Source: Ceraceosorus guamensis
Taxonomy: Eukaryota > Basidiomycota > Exobasidiomycetes > Ceraceosorales > Ceraceosoraceae
Assembly (NCBI RefSeq): GCF_003144195.1
Contig: NW_020290056.1
Coordinates: 40,629 to 104,628 of the forward strand
Length of the DNA stretch: 64,000 bases
Direction of reading: 5' to 3'
Notes under the pieces: model-generated
Databases searched by the model: none
Told to the model about the DNA's origin: nothing
What the model saw: only the letters and a program-made list of their open reading frames with translations
Translations under genes and position numbers: made by a program
Part shown: positions 21,803-33,300 of the stretch, in pieces
Layout of the letters: each line of letters starts with the position of its first letter
Position numbering within the stretch: position 1 is the first letter of the stretch

Positions 21803-24286
21803 CTAGCTAGCATACTGGCTGCTAGCGCGGCTGTCCCTCTCGTGTCCGCTGCGAGCATGCTGAGACCGACGGTTGTCGTTGCCAAAGGGATCAGCTTGGC
21901 CGCTCAAGAGGTCTTCGCCATGCTGTGCATACTCGTCGATAGATTCAGCATCGTGGTCGACGACGACGACCGAGGGAGGTGCAGACCTCTCGATGATCGA
22001 ATCCCTCCCAAATTTGACCTTGGTATCGCGTCGAGGTGGGTCTTGGACTGCATCCTTGAGCTGTGGTTGCGTATCAGATCCAACAGAGTCTCTGAAAGGT
22101 CCACTGTCAATGTCCGAGGTGGCATCGAGGAAAGGATCAGAGCCGGTCGAGTAGCGTGCGACACGAGTTCCTCTTTGCAGCTCCTTGTAGGGAGAAAAGG
22201 ACTTGGAGGCGCTCACAGCTGCACCGGCAGCATCCATACCAGGCTGGCGCGATTGGTAGCCGTTGTTCTTGGTGACACTTCCGTCGTAGTACATGTACTC
22301 TGTGCGGTTAGTGGAAGAAGCCTGCTTGCGGTGGCGAGCTCTGAACTCTTCGCGAGATATGTAGCGCGCAACACCGCCAACGGAAGAGAGAGAAGCATGC
22401 TGAGAGGAGGTGGTCTGACTGCTGCGGTCTGCGCTGTAGTTGGAATGAGACGCCGCCGAGGAGGTCTTCGCTCCGAATGTGCCGGCAGCCGCTGTGCCGT
22501 TGCCGTGGCCGGCAAGGTTGTCTTCCATCTCCTGCATGTAGTGATTGAGACCAACACTGTGAGCGTGGGAAGTCTCGGCCTCAGAATTGATGGACATGTG
22601 AGTTTCGCGTGATTCTGCCGTCTGGTACGCATCTGTCCCGCTTATGCGAGAGCCGGCTTGTGCCGAAGGGAGATTGTAGAATTGGCCTGCCGCGTTGTTA
22701 GAAATGCCAGCTGCCATAGCGGGAGGTGAAATTGATCGGACCTCATCCGAGTACGAAGGGGCCATGCTCAGACGCGCGTGATGACGCTCGCTCATGTGAG
22801 GCTCTTCCGCCTCGTCGTGGAAGGGGTCTTGAGCAGCGTTGTCATCCGTGCCATCCGCTGCACCGTAGTAAGTCGTTGTGGGTCGTCTGAGCCAGCTTTC
22901 TCCGCTGAGACCCTTGGCGTTGCGGCTTCCGGCGACGGTGTAACCCGGATAGTGACTAGCTCTACGCTCCTTGACAGCATTTCGGCGTCTACGCATGACG
23001 ATGAAAACTAGAAGAGCACCCGCAATGAGGGCGGCAACGATGCCGATCGGTACACCAATCTTCGACCCGTCCGATTTGCCCGGATCTGGAGAGTTTGCAT
23101 CCACGACGGACGGTGTGGTGTGACCACCGTTGCCATCTGGGAGACCTGTGCTCGTTGGAGCAGCGACGATTGATGTCTGAAGGCTTCCGTTGGCGTCCGT
23201 GAAGCTGATGGTCTGCGATGCGCCATTCACATCCGCGGCACGTTGCGCATCGCTCGCTATCGACGTCGAAGCAGAGTCGTCGTCGTCCTGAGCGGCTACA
23301 ACGCCTTCGGAGCCAGGACTCGAGCTGCTGTTGGCCCCCGTGCCGCCGGCGTTGGAGTTTGAAGCGCTGGTGCGCTGCGCATCAGCTGGTGCCTGATCAC
23401 TCGAGGCGGCAGAATTGGTGCCTTGCCTGCTGTCACCTTGGCCATTAGAGCTTGGCGCGCCGCCTCCGTCAGAAGTGTTGCCCCTGTCGCTAGCTCCAGT
23501 CCCACTGTTGCCGGAGCTCTGCCCGCCGCTGTGGTTATTGTTGTTGTTGTTACCGTTGCCAGAAGATCCGCCACTGTTACCTCCATTGTCCCCCTTCCCG
23601 GCTTCTCCACCGCCACCACCGCCACCTCCACCACCGCCACCGTTGTTGTTTCCTCCATTGTTGGAAGGCGGAGCTGGCTGTGGGGAAGGTTGGGGTGCTG
23701 GTTGCGGGGAAGGTTGAGGCTGAGGTTGCGGCTGCTGCTTATGCCCTCCAAGCAAGCCACCGACGAGGTCTCCAACACCGTTCAAAACGCCGGAGATGAG
23801 CCCTCGCTCGGCCAACTCAGAAGCTTGCACGTCATCGTCGCGCAGCCCGAGTCCACCAACGACGCTGGCCACAATTCTGACAGCGTCGCCCGCTACGTGA
23901 CCCACATTGTTCACCGCAGCAACGGGAAGATTGACAGCATCTCCAACTGCAGCGCCGACGTCCCTCTTGAGCCCGAGGCCAGCAGCGCCACTTGCTGCAA
24001 TCTCAACAGCGTCGCCCGCGACATGTGCCACGTCGTACACGATCGCTGGGGGAAGATTGATAACGGCTTCGACGACCTTTCCAGCGTCTCTCTTGATGCC
24101 CAGTTGACCGAGTGCGGGTGTGGTCTTCAGCAGAACGTCGCCACCAACGTGCGCGACACTATTGACTACGTCGACTACTCCATTGAGGGCGTCGCCTACA
24201 ACATCGCGTTCGAGAGGTCTGACAGCTTCCAAAGTGCGCTTGTGTCGGCGACGCATCATGCCGGCCGAGGCAGTCGTGGTGTCCAT
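21803..24286 (-). CDS. single-pass Gly/Asn-rich membrane protein with 42-residue repeats
   Basis: 827 residues from the first ATG of this frame (24286), uninterrupted. Residues 44-151 hold three copies of a 42-residue unit: VAHVGGDVLLKTTPALGQLG-IKRD, VAHVAGDAVEIAASGAAGLG-LKRD and VGHVAGDAVRIVASVVGGLG-LRDD. Two end in KR, a Kex2-type dibasic site, and another KR is at residues 16-17. Then come a PQPQP/SPQPAP stretch (185-206), poly-Gly and poly-Asn, a long Ser/Gly region, one membrane span (about 410-431, IGVPIGIVAALIAGALLVFI) stopped by RRRR, and a 390-residue polar cytoplasmic tail. No signal peptide is visible, although the topology demands an outside N-terminus, so an upstream exon may be missing. 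Function unknown; the layout recalls fungal cell-surface sensors and mucins. Confidence 0.75.
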   Translation of the reverse strand: MDTTTASAGMMRRRHKRTLEAVRPLERDVVGDALNGVVDVVNSVAHVGGDVLLKTTPALGQLGIKRDAGKVVEAVINLPPAIVYDVAHVAGDAVEIAASGAAGLGLKRDVGAAVGDAVNLPVAAVNNVGHVAGDAVRIVASVVGGLGLRDDDVQASELAERGLISGVLNGVGDLVGGLLGGHKQQPQPQPQPSPQPAPQPSPQPAPPSNNGGNNNGGGGGGGGGGGGEAGKGDNGGNSGGSSGNGNNNNNNHSGGQSSGNSGTGASDRGNTSDGGGAPSSNGQGDSRQGTNSAASSDQAPADAQRTSASNSNAGGTGANSSSSPGSEGVVAAQDDDDSASTSIASDAQRAADVNGASQTISFTDANGSLQTSIVAAPTSTGLPDGNGGHTTPSVVDANSPDPGKSDGSKIGVPIGIVAALIAGALLVFIVMRRRRNAVKERRASHYPGYTVAGSRNAKGLSGESWLRRPTTTYYGAADGTDDNAAQDPFHDEAEEPHMSERHHARLSMAPSYSDEVRSISPPAMAAGISNNAAGQFYNLPSAQAGSRISGTDAYQTAESRETHMSINSEAETSHAHSVGLNHYMQEMEDNLAGHGNGTAAAGTFGAKTSSAASHSNYSADRSSQTTSSQHASLSSVGGVARYISREEFRARHRKQASSTNRTEYMYYDGSVTKNNGYQSRQPGMDAAGAAVSASKSFSPYKELQRGTRVARYSTGSDPFLDATSDIDSGPFRDSVGSDTQPQLKDAVQDPPRRDTKVKFGRDSIIERSAPPSVVVVDHDAESIDEYAQHGEDLLSGQADPFGNDNRRSQHARSGHERDSRASSQYAS

Positions 24287-25970
24287 CTTGATGATCTTGG
24301 AAAGAGGGGGGCGAGGATGCAAAGAGTGCTGAGGATGAAAGTCTACTCTGTCGTTATTTTGCTGAGATCAGCGTGGTCCGGAAGCAAAAGAATGTGTTTC
24401 GATCAAAGAAAGGGAAAGTAAAGAGCGTATGGGATGAAAGGAAAGGCACAGTCAGACGACTACAGGTATGTCTGGCCCCAGCGAAAGCTGCGCTGCCTGT
24501 TTTCGACTGACAAGTGCAAGTTTGTGTGCACAAATCGTGGAGAGGGGGCGCCAATGAGGGTATGAGGATGGCGGGAATGAAGGGATCGAGTGCGGTCAAG
24601 GCATGAATGAAGGAGTTTGCGCACACGCCCACTGACCGACGCTCGTATAGAGGCGCTCAGAAAGGCGAAGTTGCACAGCGCGATCGGGGCGCAGAGCCTA
24701 AGCAAGACGCTTGTGTTGAGGTGGTAGCAAGCAGTTGGACCGCAACTCGATGCATGGCAGAGGGTCCGCACGCCTTTGCGCTGCTTGACAGACCCATTGC
24801 GAATGCTTTGCGCCGAGGCGTTTGGCCCACTAAGAACGTTGCACTGACAGACCTCGCAGCGGCTCAGCGGCGATCAGACACCTCTCTCTCTCCAACCGAA
24901 GGCCTAACCTCAGTCATACGGGAGTCGGTGTGCAGAAGGGCCAGCAACGGGGCAGCGGGTGACTGATGAGCTGCTGTATGGACGATGCTATTATACATGT
25001 TCCTGCGCCCCCCCCCCTCGCTGCATTCGCACAAGACCACGAGTCCTTCTCGATCCAAAGAAGCACTTCAGCACTCATCCAAAGCATTGCGATGAGCTTA
25101 TGCAGAGCTGCAGGATGTGCCACGAAGCACGCGCATGCATGCTCGTGCACCACCTTTGGCCATCGCATCACAGGGAGAAGGAGAAGGTGGGGCTATAGCT
25201 GCAGCGGACGAGCTGCACTTGCCAAGTTGATTGCACGGAAGCAACGCCATGCACATGCAGCAATCACAATTAATGCAGCCTATAAGCCCTGCGTCCACGC
25301 CTTGCTACACTTGCCTCCAGTTGTACGAGCACGAGCAAGAAGGTAAGTGCGGATGCACATATGCTGCTGCCCCATCATAAATGCAGCATGGATCTCCGAC
25401 GTAGCAGTGATCTTCTCCTAAGAGCTCCTTGATGGATGCAGTGCATAAAGTCAAGACGGGCCCCACGCGCCTAGCAGTAGTAACCGCACCTAGCAATTAG
25501 TCGTTCGAGAAGCTGCTGTCACAATAAATGATCATAGGTGCGTTTGCAACTGGCGGTCACCATGCACAAATTTTTTCAGCATAAGCGCGCGCGGGCTTCC
25601 CGCCGAGGCGGGTGCGAGCCACGAGTCACGAGTGCGCAGCGATGAGCAGCTGACTTGACAAAGGCCTTCAAAAAAGACCCTGGACCACCGATCTGCAAAT
25701 GGGCTGCCAACCCCCTGCCTGGAGGCTCTGGCGAGTAGCAACGCCCTTTCGACCTGAAGTACTGATTCCCACCGCAGTCTGGGAATGTATCAGTATACCC
25801 TGCCTGTTTAGAAAGGTGCTCTGCAATCATGCGAATGAGGCATCACGCAGCTCCGTTTCGAGCAGCGGCGCAAGACGATGATATTGGCGCGCCCAATCGT
25901 GGATGCAAGGTGAAAGAGAAGTATATAAGTACAACAGACATCGGGGCTGCAAGAGGCAGACTAGCATCGC
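24287..25970. other. intergenic, no gene seen
   Basis: About 1.7 kb between the membrane-protein start and the SepH stop. It includes a C-rich run near 25,010 and a copy of the dispersed motif at about 25,613-25,632 (CACGAGTCACGAGTGCGC). A pyrimidine-rich leader precedes 24,286. Frames are short and unrecognisable. If a signal-peptide exon for the membrane protein exists it should lie in the left part. Confidence 0.5.
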
Positions 25971-28900
25971 TCATGCACTGCCCCTGTATGCCATCGAGTC
26001 CGACGGCTTGCCCATCTCGCTTCGGCTTGAGGTGTGAGACCGGGATGAATGGGTTGGTATAGGCCGCTTAAGGGAGGAATTGTCCAAACCGTCTTTGATG
26101 GACGGGCCAGCATGGCGCAAGGTCCGATCGGGCGACGTCTTGCCCTTTGTCGAATTGGGTGTGCTTCCTATCCCGGGTCCTTGATTCCACGGGCTTCTCC
26201 TCGGAGAGGGAATGGCTTGTTGTCTTGCGCTAGGAGTCATGATGCTGCCTTTTGCTAGCGTGCTACTAGCGACCGTTTCGCGGCTGTCCTTTTCACTTGA
26301 AACAGAGACGGGTATGCCGCCGACGTGCGTGTCCGACACGGCGCGACGAATGGAGCCCTTGTCATTGACGGTCGTTGATCCGGCCGATCTAAGCTGCTCC
26401 AACACTTCTCGCGCAAGCTCTCTAACAAGAACAGCGCCATCGTCTTGCGCAAGCTTCTCGATCACTTCAAGAAGTTTGTACTGAGCAATGAGCGCAGGAT
26501 GCGAGTCGCAGAGCAGCTTGGTGAGCCTAAGAAGACCAAGACGAACGACGGCCTTGCTGTGATCAAGTCGCTTGATCAAACGTTTGATGAACGCCGACGA
26601 CTTCGCCATGGCAGAGGTGACGCCATGTGGTGATAGACGCAAGATCTTGAGATAGGGCTCGAGCAGATTTTCGAACCCACTCGTCGCCGTAGTGAAGACT
26701 CCAACGAGACGATCGATGGAAGCGCTTTGGAGCAGAGCGTCTTCGACGGGCGCCGTCTCCTCCAGCAAGTAGATGTGAATCGCTTCCAGCGCCTGACCTT
26801 GCCAGTACGGATCTTCAAGGAGCTCGAGGTAGAACTGAACACCGCCTCCATCCCGATTCATCGCTTTCCGCGTCGCCTTGCCCGCGTGCGCAAAGTCGCA
26901 GAGAATTGGCAGCGCGAATTGCTTCAACGGGGACTTGCTCCTCACAACCTGTAGCAAATGTGGTATGACACCAGCGCTAGCAGCTTCCTCCTGTCGAGAT
27001 TTGTTGAGACGGCAGAGAGAAAAGGTGGCGCTGAGCACCTGATTGATGATCTCGCTGCTGTGGGCACCCTCTGCGCGTTCACCGAGAACTCGCACCAGAG
27101 TTGGAATGGTGTCTGCCTTCTGCAGCTCATCCAGGATTGAAGTTCCGCCCATCGATAAGCACTTTATGCTCTTCAACAGGAGCGTCAGTGGCTTGCCGTC
27201 AAGCAAGAAGCAAGCCTGCAGCATTCGTCGCAGGACGCCACGAGTGGCTACCTTCGTCTTCAGCCAAGAGTCCGAGTTCGAGAAGATGAGCAGGGTCTGG
27301 AGGACTTGTTCCTGCGCAGTCATTGCATACTCGTGCTCCTTGTCTTCGATCACCAACAGCAAGACAGCTGACAGCGGCTCCAGCAAACCCTCCAAGGCGA
27401 GCATGCGGCAAAAGTCGTTTCGAGATGCTTGCAGCTCCAATACGCTGTTGATACAACCGATGCCCAGCCAGACCAGTTCCTTTTGGCTCTGGTCAGAGTA
27501 ATCCTCAATAAGATCCACTAGAGTCTTGAGACCGCGGCAAGACAGGACAAATTGAAGCGTAAGGCTGGAGGCCGAGCACATGGAGTAGATAAAGTGAGCA
27601 GCCTCAAGCCGAATCTCGTGGGCAAAGCGCTTGGAGGTCATGCCCATGACGACAGGAATTGCACCTATCAGGCACAGGGTCTCTTGTGCGGCCGTGTCGT
27701 CGTAGATCAGCACGTTCAAGAGGCCTAGCGCTCGACTGAGCACAAGACGCGACTTGGTGACCTCCAGAAGCTGGACGACCGCCAAGGCTCCATGGGCCAG
27801 GAGCATTTGACGTCGCATCGCCGCTCCAGTATCCTCATCAAGCATCAGCTGCTCCAGCTGATCGCATGTGTCCACAAGCTGGTCTTCCGCGCTGTCGGCG
27901 CGCAGTGCTTCGACCAAATTGCTGACAAAGGCAGCGTTGCGCGCTTGCTTGTCGCGCGCCAGGTTGGCTTCGAGATCCCCGTCCTCGATAAGTTCGCCAT
28001 CAATTTCCGCGAACGGGTCGTCGTCTTCGCCAAGCTCCTTCTCAAAGCTCCAAGTCTTAGTGGAGAGGCGATCAGTGAGGTGCAAAGTGCCGCTTGCTGA
28101 GCCATTAGGAGCTTGGACGGCTGTCGCATCATTTCGAACAGGTCAGCAGGAGACACTAGATCAGCGCAGACTTCTCTACACTCACGTCTCTCGCTCAGCT
28201 TCTGCTCGCCAAACACGTCCGAGTAGTCCTCCTCTCCATTCTCAGAGTACTTGCCGAGCGTCCGCCGCATCTCGCGCCACTTCGCGTCCTTCTCCACATT
28301 GACGCTGTTGCTGCGACTTTGGCTCGGGCTGCGCGTCGCGAAAGGACTGCTTGGCCGGGCAATACCATTTCGCCTGGCAAGACTGCCTGTGGGTGAGGTG
28401 GTGGGCGAAACGAGAGGGGAGAGTGGGCCCTGCCTTTGTCCCGAAGAATTCCTCTTACTGCTTGAGCCAGTACCAACGCCAGCAACGGCTTTGCTCGCAG
28501 TGGCAATGCTCTTGAGATCGTTGGGGTGAAACAATCTGGGTCCGACGCTGTTTTGCGCCTGCAGCTTGCGTATCCTCTCCGACAAATGCGAGTCGTCGTC
28601 AGCCGCAATGAGATCAGAGTAGTCCTCGACAGACTCATCACGATTGCGCAGAGACATAATCGGCGCAAGACTGGGTGGTCGCTGATGTCTCGTTGAGCGC
28701 CCAGGAGAACCCGAAGCTGAGGCTTTGGGCGGCGTGGGTGGTCCAGTGCGAGCATCTCGATTCATCGAGCGAACCTCCGCGGAGTTGCGGCTATCCTTTC
28801 GAGGCCGAATTGTGTGGAAGTTCTCGTCGAGCAAGTCCGCATTCTGAGCGCCTTGCAACGCAACGACCGGTGTCTTTGGGTTCTTTGGCGCACTCGAGGC

Positions 28901-31688
28901 GTCTCTTGCTGCCTGATTTCGCTTGGCGCCCCTCGCAGGAATGGTCTGATCCGCGTCTGGAGCAGAGGTCATTGATTTGTCAAATCCTGCAATCTTTGCA
29001 GTTGGGATACCCTCCTCAAAGTCTGCATCCCAATTATCGTCGGCTGTCTCCTGTGCGATCGGCGCTCCCGCAATCTCTCGTCTCGACTCCAGAAGCGATG
29101 TGGCCATCGGCGCGATGGCCGCAGTAGCGGCAGTGCGAGCAAACCCGATACCTTTGTCATTCGCAGCGACTGCGGGAGAGGTGGATGAAGTGCGGCTGAC
29201 GGCGGCGTTTGAAGGCAAGGGTGGGGCTTTTGGGGTCACACCGAGCTCGCGCGCTCCGTTGGGCCTGCTGACGGAGCGAGTATTTCGTCTCGTCGGTGTT
29301 CGCTGAGTCGCAGCTGGTGAGAGGCTTGGAGGGCTGTGAGTATACGTAGGAGGGTGTGCTGCTCGCGCTTTGAAGGTACCACTGTCGACGCTCCTTCCCA
29401 GAGGAGGCAATCGTGCGGGCTCCTTCAAAGCTTCGTTCCACTCCTGCACGCTTTTGACTGCGTCGTCGTATATTGTTGCGTTTCGGCCACGCATGGAGCC
29501 ATCACTTGTTATGGCTTCCAGCTGCTTCCGAGCATTGGCCATCCACGGGTGTTTCAAGAGTTTGCGGGCAGAGACTCTCAGGTTTGCATCCTTTTGGAAA
29601 CACAGCATCAAGAAGTCTTTCACGACCTGCGAGCATATGATGAGCATGAGTCAGGGATCGAGCAGGGTGTCTAAACGTGCTGGCTCTCAAGCTGTCACTT
29701 ACCGGACTAGCAGATTTAGGCAGGGGTGGACAGTCATCCTGCACGATGCGGAAGAGGGCTGGCATGGGGTCGAGGTCATGATATGGAGGCTTGCCTTCTA
29801 GCAGCTCTATAACGACACAGCCGAGACTCCAAATGTCGCTCGCAGTGCAAGCGCCGCTCTGGTCGATGACTTCAGGCGCCATCCAATATGGGCTGCCGAC
29901 AACGGCGTAGTCGGACATGGCTCCTGTCCTTGTGGCCACTCCGAAATCAGCCAGCTTGACACTTCCGTCTTTTGTTGTTAGGATGTTGGCCCCTTTGATA
30001 TCTCTGTGAATGACACCTTGGTCGTGGAGGTATAGCAGCCCTGCCAACACCTGGCTGATGTAGACTCCAACCAAGCCTTCTGGGAACTTTCCGAATCGCT
30101 TGCAAATGTGTTGCAATGAGCCATTCTCGCAGTATCTGCGGCATACCGAAGGGAAGGCAAAGATAAGGTGCGTTCATTGAGTAGCACACGGAGGCTCCGA
30201 GCACTGCTCTGTGCTCACTCGAGAATGATGTAGAGATAATCTCTCGTCTTCTCCGACCCTTTGTATTTCACAATGTTCGGGTGCTGCGTGCAGGGATGTA
30301 AGCGGGGTGAGCTGAGCAGCTTCGGACAGAAAGCTCACGACCCCAAATACACGCACCTTGAGATTCTTCAGCAGGTCGATCTCGGACTGCGCGCATCACA
30401 GCAGTGTGTTAGAGCGCAGACTGACCACGACCCATCGAGCGCGAGCTTTTGGTGTATTCCTCGCTTCCGGATGGACTCACCATGATCTCTCCCAGCTCGC
30501 TACGAGGAATGTTTGTGAGCTGGATCTGCTTGATGGCCACCGTCTCTCCCGTGATCCAGTTCAGTCCTCGAAACACGCTCCCGAATGCACCTCTTCCCAG
30601 GCAATCGCCGAGAGACTAGCGCAGGCGCAGAGCAGCGAGCAATGATCAGTCGCCGTTTAGATGGGCACCACTTCGCCTTCTTGCACTCACATATTTGCCG
30701 ATCTGGGCATGCGCAGGCGCATTCATGCTGCCACTAGAGATTTGTCTAGGCGCTGCATTGAAGCCGGCCACGTGTGAAGGCGTACCCATACCGATGCCAG
30801 CAGTGTCCGACCCTCGCCTGCCCGAGCTGCTGGATGGTCGCGACATCTTGGGAGGCACAGGCGGCCCGCCAAACCCCAGAAGAGAAGGGGTCAGCTTAAT
30901 CTGAGGCTCTGGCGCTGAGGTTGAGGCGGCCGCTGAGAAGTATGACGAGATGCGGTTGTCACTCGACCTGCTTGCGTTGCTGTTGGTCGATGACCATCGA
31001 CTGATTTCGTTCTTTCTCGCTCTCGTGAAGTCATCAGAGATCTGTTGAAATCCGTCTGCGAAGGCTGAGTCGGGCAAAGCGCTGGAATTTGGAGCTAGCA
31101 CCTCTTCTTGCTCGGAATCCGATTCTGGTGCGATCTTGGGTTTTGGAGAGTGCGAGCTCCAGCGTTGCTGCCTAGGCCGTGGTGCAGGTGCCTGAAAGGA
31201 TGGTCGATCAGGCGAGAAGCGGAAGATCTGAGGGTGCAAATCGGCCTGAGATGCTGAGCGCGAGTGCCCTTTGAAGGCGTTGGTGCTATGACTCGTTGAT
31301 GCTGAGCTGACGGAATTCGATAGGTCCAGAAATGAGCTGGGCGGCGGCGGTACGCGATAGATGTCCCCCGCACTTCCTGGCCGCGATGCAGAAGGTGCCA
31401 AGGAGCTCCGGCGCGGTTGCTCAATCTGGTCAATGAGACGCGCTCGTTGTGGGAGCGGCGTTTCGGAAATGCACCGCGGTCTGGGCCGGGCTGCTGGTGG
31501 TGCTCGGCAGCCTTTTGGGATAGCAGAGCTTGAAGACTGCGAGGTGGCAAAGTGGCAGAACGACGGTCAACAGCCGTGGATATATTGAGACAAGGATGCC
31601 ATATGAGAGTAAAGGAAGAGAATCCGATCGGCGCCCTTGAGCGGCAACGAGCAGAAAGACGACGACGCTGAGCACCTGTTGGTGACAT
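25971..31688 (-). CDS. sepH: SepH/Cdc7-type septation initiation kinase
   Basis: Ser/Thr kinase of the septation initiation/mitotic exit network (S. pombe Cdc7, A. nidulans SepH), which triggers septum formation. Exons (minus): a first exon ending at 30691, then 30615-30481, 30386-30357 (30 nt), 30283-30219, 30135-29703, 29626-28186 and 28096-25971. Spliced motifs: [12 protein letters not shown] loop, VAIK lysine, [27 protein letters not shown] and the APE-helix region. The C-terminal 708 residues form armadillo-like helical repeats ([20 protein letters not shown]) after [11 protein letters not shown], as in SepH. The N-terminal exon is a Ser/Pro-rich extension of about 290 residues without an in-frame ATG. 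The 31688 ATG needs a short first intron I could not fix, so the 5-prime end is provisional. Confidence 0.88.
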
Positions 31689-32610
31689 TAATTTTGAATG
31701 ATGATGTTGGTTGCTGGTGTCGACGCGAGCTCACACTGCGCCCAGCAAAGCGCAAAGTGCCTCCATCACGCCTCAGCGCCCCTGCGCGCGTCTGCCAATT
31801 GTGAAGGCCGGATCAACACCCACGCGCGCGCGCGCGCGCACTGGAGTGATGCCGCGGGCAGACGCGTGCTGTATATGCGCGCGCGTATACGCTTGACAGC
31901 ATCAGTGCTACAGTACCCCGGTAGGTGCAGCTCGTCGCGGGCGCCAACGGCCCAACCGCTTGCCCAACGGACAGCAGCGGGGCGGGGCCTTGGCCCAGAA
32001 GCGCTCATAGCGTGGGAAGGAAGCAGCTAAGCGCTTGTAGCACAGCCTCGCGCAGCCAGGCTCAGCCCGTCCGCCCTAGCCGGCCTGCATGGAGCAGGAA
32101 AGGATCCTTCTCAGGAATCGACTGCGACGTATGCGCATCCACGCCCTCCATCACGCAACGACCAAACCGGATGCAGGCGCTAACAGCTTGATCGAGTGAT
32201 TTGAATGACTGAATCCACTTGTCCGTCACAAGTCGCAACGCTCATGGCGGCTCAAGTCTCGATGGAGCTCGAGACACGCGTTCCGTCGGGGCAACCATCC
32301 CTATAGCTGAAACGTGGCCGCGAATAATTAATCGCCGGCCGTGCGTCGCTGCATACGTGATAAGAAAGTCACGAGTCGTGACGATTGACGATCGACGATC
32401 GAGTGATGACGATCCCGGACAAATCTGAGTCGTCGTTGATTCTCTGCTCTGCGTGCGCGGAAGCACGTCTCGCCGGCAGCAGCAGCAGCCCTTGACCGAG
32501 TGGGAAGTAAATGCTCGGCGTCTTGCTCGTCTCGTCGGCTCCAACTGGGACCCTTGCTCGCGCAGAAGTGTTTGCTTTATTTCCAGCCTGCTCATATACT
32601 GGCAGCCCGA
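31689..32610. other. intergenic, no gene seen
   Basis: Contains a (CG)n run at 31,822-31,839, a 15-base palindromic motif GTCACGAGTCGTGAC at 32,368-32,382 followed by repeated GACGAT words to about 32,410, and no recognisable coding frame. Probable upstream region of the sepH gene. Confidence 0.5.
31822..31839. repeat. (CG)n dinucleotide run
   Basis: Alternating CG/GC for about 18 bases in the sepH upstream region. Confidence 0.85.
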
Positions 32611-33300
32611 TCAAATTATCGCAATTTGACGCCAAATCGCACTCGATCCCTCGCAGTAGTGTAATAGGCATGTCGCCGCCGCGATCCTGCCCTTATATGG
32701 CAATCTCGACTCCACTGCAATTGAAGCGACTGGACCCAGCGCGCCCATGCATGCGTACTCGACTGTACACAGAGGACTCACCGATGTCTGCACCTCTCGC
32801 GCCCATCCAGCAGCAGCAGCAAGCTGCGCAGAGATCCTTCTCTTTGCTCCCGCAGCGCTTCGCGGTCTCTCCGACTTGACAGGTGATGGTTGAAGCACAG
32901 TTGGGGCAGCAGCAGTGAGAGAAGGAGGTGCGGCAGCGGCAGCAGCAGCAGCAGCAGCGTATTTTGTCGGAAAGTGCAAAGGTCGAATGGTATCTCCTCC
33001 GCTACTCCCATCACCGCTGCTGCTGCTGCTGCCTCCCTTTCCAGATCCAGAAGACGCATTGCTATCGCGCGTTCCCCAAGTAGGAATGGAGCTCATGGTG
33101 CTGGATGTGGATGGCATGCGGGCCAAGGTGCTCGTAATGTGCTCGGCGAAGTGGAGGGGATGAGATAGAACATGAGGTCCGTCGCTGTGGGTACGAACAT
33201 GGTTGGGCAAAGCTCTAGGACCGGATGGAGCTCGTGGACGCGTGTAGGTGGGCGAACCACTCTGCGATAAGCTCGGTGGGCTCATAGTCAGAGCTGACAT
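32611..33300 (-). CDS. Ser/Ala-rich hypothetical protein
   Basis: The ATG at 33300 (context CACAAATG) opens 229 residues: a Ser/Pro/Arg-rich N-terminus (MSALTMSPPSLSQSGSPTYT), GSGKGGSSSSS, a run of ten Ala around residue 115, and a basic segment KSERPRSAAGAKRRISAQ. After EVQTS a GTGAGT could be a donor, so the last about 40 residues may be replaced by another exon. A second frame with its own ATG (33634-33215) overlaps its start and also reads protein-like (DLERLHHLYRILSYLFSCPN). I cannot tell which is translated or whether both are exons of one gene. No family recognised. Confidence 0.4.
   Translation of the reverse strand: MSALTMSPPSLSQSGSPTYTRPRAPSGPRALPNHVRTHSDGPHVLSHPLHFAEHITSTLARMPSTSSTMSSIPTWGTRDSNASSGSGKGGSSSSSGDGSSGGDTIRPLHFPTKYAAAAAAAAAAPPSLTAAAPTVLQPSPVKSERPRSAAGAKRRISAQLAAAAGWAREVQTSVSPLCTVEYACMGALGPVASIAVESRLPYKGRIAAATCLLHYCEGSSAIWRQIAII

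Noticed and set aside
23415-24421. Long plus-strand frames rich in Pro/Leu and Ala/Val opposite the repeat membrane protein
   Set aside because: They are the complement of Gly-, Asn- and Ser-rich codons of the minus-strand gene and show no independent features.
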